From Methylococcaceae bacterium (GTDB lineage: Bacteria > Pseudomonadota > Gammaproteobacteria > Methylococcales > Methylococcaceae), in the NCBI GenBank assembly GCA_012026715.1, contig VEPB01000038.1, forward strand, positions 1 through 8,248: a stretch of DNA of 8,248 nucleotides, read 5' to 3'. The notes beneath the pieces were generated by a model, which saw only the letters and a program-made list of their open reading frames with translations, searched no databases and was not told the DNA's origin. Shown here piece after piece: positions 6,508 through 8,248 of this stretch (its first letter is position 1; each line of letters begins with the position of its first letter). The translations under genes were made by a program, and so were the position numbers.

Positions 6508-6631
6508 AAGCCGTACCGGGAGTCTCGAGTGAAAGGAGCGTTGCCGCGTTGTACCAGGCGTTGCGCTTGATTTTTCGCCCGCCGGCCTCAAATATGGTAC
6601 CACTCGAACCTACAACCACTGGATAAACACC
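6508..6631. promoter_or_regulatory. Divergent intergenic region between dehydrogenase cluster and htpX
   Basis: These 124 bases separate two genes read outward and must hold both promoters. For htpX a weak candidate is TTGATT (6567-6572) with a 17-base spacer to AAATAT (6590-6595), 4/6 and 3/6 matches to the sigma-70 boxes. A local A/T-rich patch at 6590-6595 stands out in GC-rich surroundings. GGAT at 6621-6624 is a modest ribosome site for htpX. I see no convincing minus-strand promoter and no clear operator dyad. Confidence 0.45.
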
Positions 6632-7516
6632 ATGAGAATCCTGCTGTTCCTGTTGACCAATGGCGCCGTGCTGCTCTTGATCAGCATCATCTTCCATTTC
6701 CTGGGGCTGGAGCAGGCGCTGCGACGCGGCGGCGTCGGTTTGAACCTCGATAGTCTGCTGATCTATTCGGCGGTGATCGGCATGAGCGGTTCCTTCATCT
6801 CGCTGGTGATGTCGAAGTGGATGGCCAAGCAATCCATGGGCGTCTACGTTATCGAGCAGCCTTCCAACACTACCGAGAGCTGGCTGGTGGAAACCGTGCG
6901 CCGCCAGGCCCAGGCCGCCGGTATCGGCCTGCCTGAGGTGGGCATCTTCCAGTCCCCGGACCCCAATGCCTTCGCCACCGGCATGAGCAAGAACAGCGCC
7001 CTGGTGGCGGTCAGCACCGGTTTGCTCAACTCCATGAGCGCCGATGAGGTTGAAGCCGTGCTGGGGCATGAGATCAGCCACGTCGCCAACGGTGACATGG
7101 TCACCCTGGGGTTGATTCAGGGGGTGGTCAACACCTTCGTCATCTTCTTCGCCAAGATCATCGGCTTCTTCGTCGACCGGGTGCTGCTGCGTTCCGGCGA
7201 CGACGAGCGGGGCGGTTACGGTATCGGCTACTTCATTACCGAGATGGTTGCCCAGATCGTGCTGTCCATCCTCGCCACCATGATCGTCATGTGGTTCTCG
7301 CGCTGGCGCGAATTCCGCGCCGATGCCGGCGGGGCGAACCTGGCCGGCCGGGAGAAGATGATCGGCGCCTTGCGCGCTCTGCAACGTGCCCATGACCCGC
7401 AGCCCCTTCCAGGGGAAATGGCGGCTTTCGGCATCAACTCGGGCGGCGTGTCCAAGTTGTTCATGAGCCATCCGCCGCTGGAAGAACGCATCGCCGCCCT
7501 GCAGGGCATGCGCTGA
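6632..7516 (+). CDS. htpX: Membrane zinc metalloprotease HtpX (M48 family)
   Basis: The product has 294 residues, matching the usual HtpX length of about 290. It degrades misfolded or damaged inner-membrane proteins, with its active site on the cytoplasmic side, alongside FtsH. Two N-terminal membrane segments (about 3-25 and 40-62) are followed by the protease domain. The zinc motif is HEISH (146-150), with H146 and H150 as ligands and E147 as the catalytic base. The third ligand is probably E227 in WREFRAD. Two further hydrophobic segments lie at about 158-181 and 200-223. SPDPNAFATG (108-117), GLLNSMSADE and the C-terminal FMSHPPLEERI are family hallmarks. All key residues are intact. In enterobacteria htpX responds to envelope stress through Cpx; I see no CpxR-type site here. 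ygfZ follows 84 bases downstream. Confidence 0.97.
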   Translation: MRILLFLLTNGAVLLLISIIFHFLGLEQALRRGGVGLNLDSLLIYSAVIGMSGSFISLVMSKWMAKQSMGVYVIEQPSNTTESWLVETVRRQAQAAGIGLPEVGIFQSPDPNAFATGMSKNSALVAVSTGLLNSMSADEVEAVLGHEISHVANGDMVTLGLIQGVVNTFVIFFAKIIGFFVDRVLLRSGDDERGGYGIGYFITEMVAQIVLSILATMIVMWFSRWREFRADAGGANLAGREKMIGALRALQRAHDPQPLPGEMAAFGINSGGVSKLFMSHPPLEERIAALQGMR

Positions 7517-7555
7517 CTGCCCGACGCCCAGCCGCTACGGCGGTGACCCTCGTTT

Positions 7556-7579
7556 GATGGGGCCGGTCACGGTCCCATC
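7556..7579 (+). repeat. Stem-loop between htpX and ygfZ
   Basis: GATGGGGCC (7556-7564) pairs with GGTCCCATC (7571-7579), 9 bp including one G-U, around the loop GGTCAC. It lies in the 84-base gap after htpX. No U tract follows, so it is at best a weak terminator or an mRNA-processing hairpin. The nearby start of ygfZ at 7601 means it could also affect ygfZ expression. Confidence 0.45.
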
Positions 7580-7600
7580 GCCGTCTGGAACGATTTCATC

Positions 7601-8248
7601 ATGACTGATTCAATGCACGCGGCGGCCTGGTTCGCCGAACTGCCACACCTGGGTGTCCTGGAAATCGGCGGTGCCGATGCGGCCAAATTCCTGCAAGGCC
7701 AGGCCACCTGCGATGTGCTGGCATTAAACGACGAAACCAGCAGTCTCGGTGCCTTCTGTACCGCCCAGGGGCGGGTGCTGGCGGTTTTTCGGATCTTGCG
7801 TGGGGCCGACCGTTTTCAATTGGTCATGCCCCGGGAGTTGATCGAGCCCGTCGCCCGGCGGCTTCGGATGTATGTGCTGCGGTCGGCGGTGACGCTGAAC
7901 GACGTCAGTGCAGCTTGGATCTGTCTGGGGTTGCGTTGCGCGCCGGCCGATGACCGTGCATGGCTGGGGTTGTCGCGCCGGGGTCAGGTGGTGCGGCAGG
8001 AAGGCCGTGCTGTGCTGGACTGGCCTTCGGTCGGATCGGCGAGGGCGTTGGTATTGGTGCCGGGTCAGGGGCTGGACTCGATGCGAGAACAGCTGTTGGC
8101 ACATGGTCTGATGGCGGCCGATGAGGCTGTTTGGCAACTGGACGACATCCGGGCGGGCATTCCCTCGGTGTCGTCGGCTACTTCGGAAGAGTTCATTCCG
8201 CAGATGTTGAACCTGGATTTGCTGGGCGGAATCGGGTTCAAGAAGGGC
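7601..8248 (+). CDS. ygfZ: YgfZ/GcvT-like folate-binding Fe-S cluster protein (3' cut by window)
   Basis: An ATG at 7601 opens a frame with no stop to the last base, giving 216 residues of a protein usually about 300-350 long. YgfZ is a cytoplasmic folate-binding protein, related to the glycine-cleavage T protein, that helps make and repair Fe-S clusters in enzymes such as MiaB. Near the N terminus, FLQGQATCDV (30-39) and GAFCTAQGRVLAVFRI (50-65) are the conserved first-domain blocks. IRAGIPSV (183-190) and FIPQMLNLDLLGGIGFKKG (198-216) are the conserved second block. The window ends exactly before the expected CYxGQE, which holds the essential cysteine, so that residue cannot be checked. GGAA (7587-7590) is a modest ribosome site; the Met at codon 5 is an alternative start. 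It probably follows htpX in the same direction, but the stem-loop between them leaves operon status open. Confidence 0.93.
   Translation, partial: MTDSMHAAAWFAELPHLGVLEIGGADAAKFLQGQATCDVLALNDETSSLGAFCTAQGRVLAVFRILRGADRFQLVMPRELIEPVARRLRMYVLRSAVTLNDVSAAWICLGLRCAPADDRAWLGLSRRGQVVRQEGRAVLDWPSVGSARALVLVPGQGLDSMREQLLAHGLMAADEAVWQLDDIRAGIPSVSSATSEEFIPQMLNLDLLGGIGFKKG

Noticed and set aside
6508..6603. A 32-residue N-terminal extension of the dehydrogenase back to the ATG at 6603.
   Set aside because: The internal Met at 6507 directly begins a lipoprotein-type signal peptide; the extension is Arg/Ser/Pro-rich and would bury the signal.
6497..7471. A 324-codon minus-strand frame opposite htpX.
   Set aside because: It is His/Gln/Asp-rich shadow sequence, antisense to an intact HtpX with all catalytic residues.

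Overview
This is a GC-rich window from a Gram-negative bacterium. HtpX and YgfZ resemble the gammaproteobacterial forms, and the window also holds a predicted lipoprotein signal and a c-type cytochrome with dozens of heme sites. A giant cytochrome beside a PQQ-type dehydrogenase would suit a gammaproteobacterial methanotroph or another respiratory generalist. That assignment is inference; nothing here proves the genus.

Layout. (1) Positions 2-3571 (+) hold the 3' part of one enormous multiheme cytochrome c gene. Its reading frame is open to the left edge, so the true start and signal peptide lie outside. The visible 1189 residues carry 27 CXXCH sites, three CX4CH sites, one CX5CH site and one broken site (CGSWH), spaced about 35 residues apart. 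(2) Positions 3572-3977 hold no gene I can support, but contain two inverted repeats. (3) Positions 3978-6507 (-) hold a three-gene cluster, read right to left: a PQQ-dependent sugar/sorbosone dehydrogenase-like lipoprotein; a class I SAM methyltransferase starting one base after it; and, 78 bases further on, a small Cys/His-rich membrane-anchored protein I do not recognise. (4) Positions 6508-6631 form a divergent intergenic region. (5) Positions 6632-8248 (+) hold htpX (membrane zinc metalloprotease) and the first 216 codons of ygfZ (folate-binding protein for Fe-S cluster upkeep), cut by the window edge just before its signature cysteine.

How the parts may work together. The cytochrome is built as a long periplasmic or extracellular electron conduit, with abundant extra histidines for bis-His heme ligation. 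The dehydrogenase would act in the periplasm, oxidising a sugar or aldehyde and releasing electrons, and could in principle feed c-type cytochromes. The cytochrome gene and the dehydrogenase cluster are convergent, not co-transcribed, so any functional link is a hypothesis. htpX and ygfZ are housekeeping (membrane protein quality control and Fe-S maintenance).

The most notable content is the cytochrome: its heme count, the recurrent SGCHD-type CX4CH sites, an internal duplication, and one decayed heme motif near the C terminus. The small Cys/His-rich protein is the main unknown.
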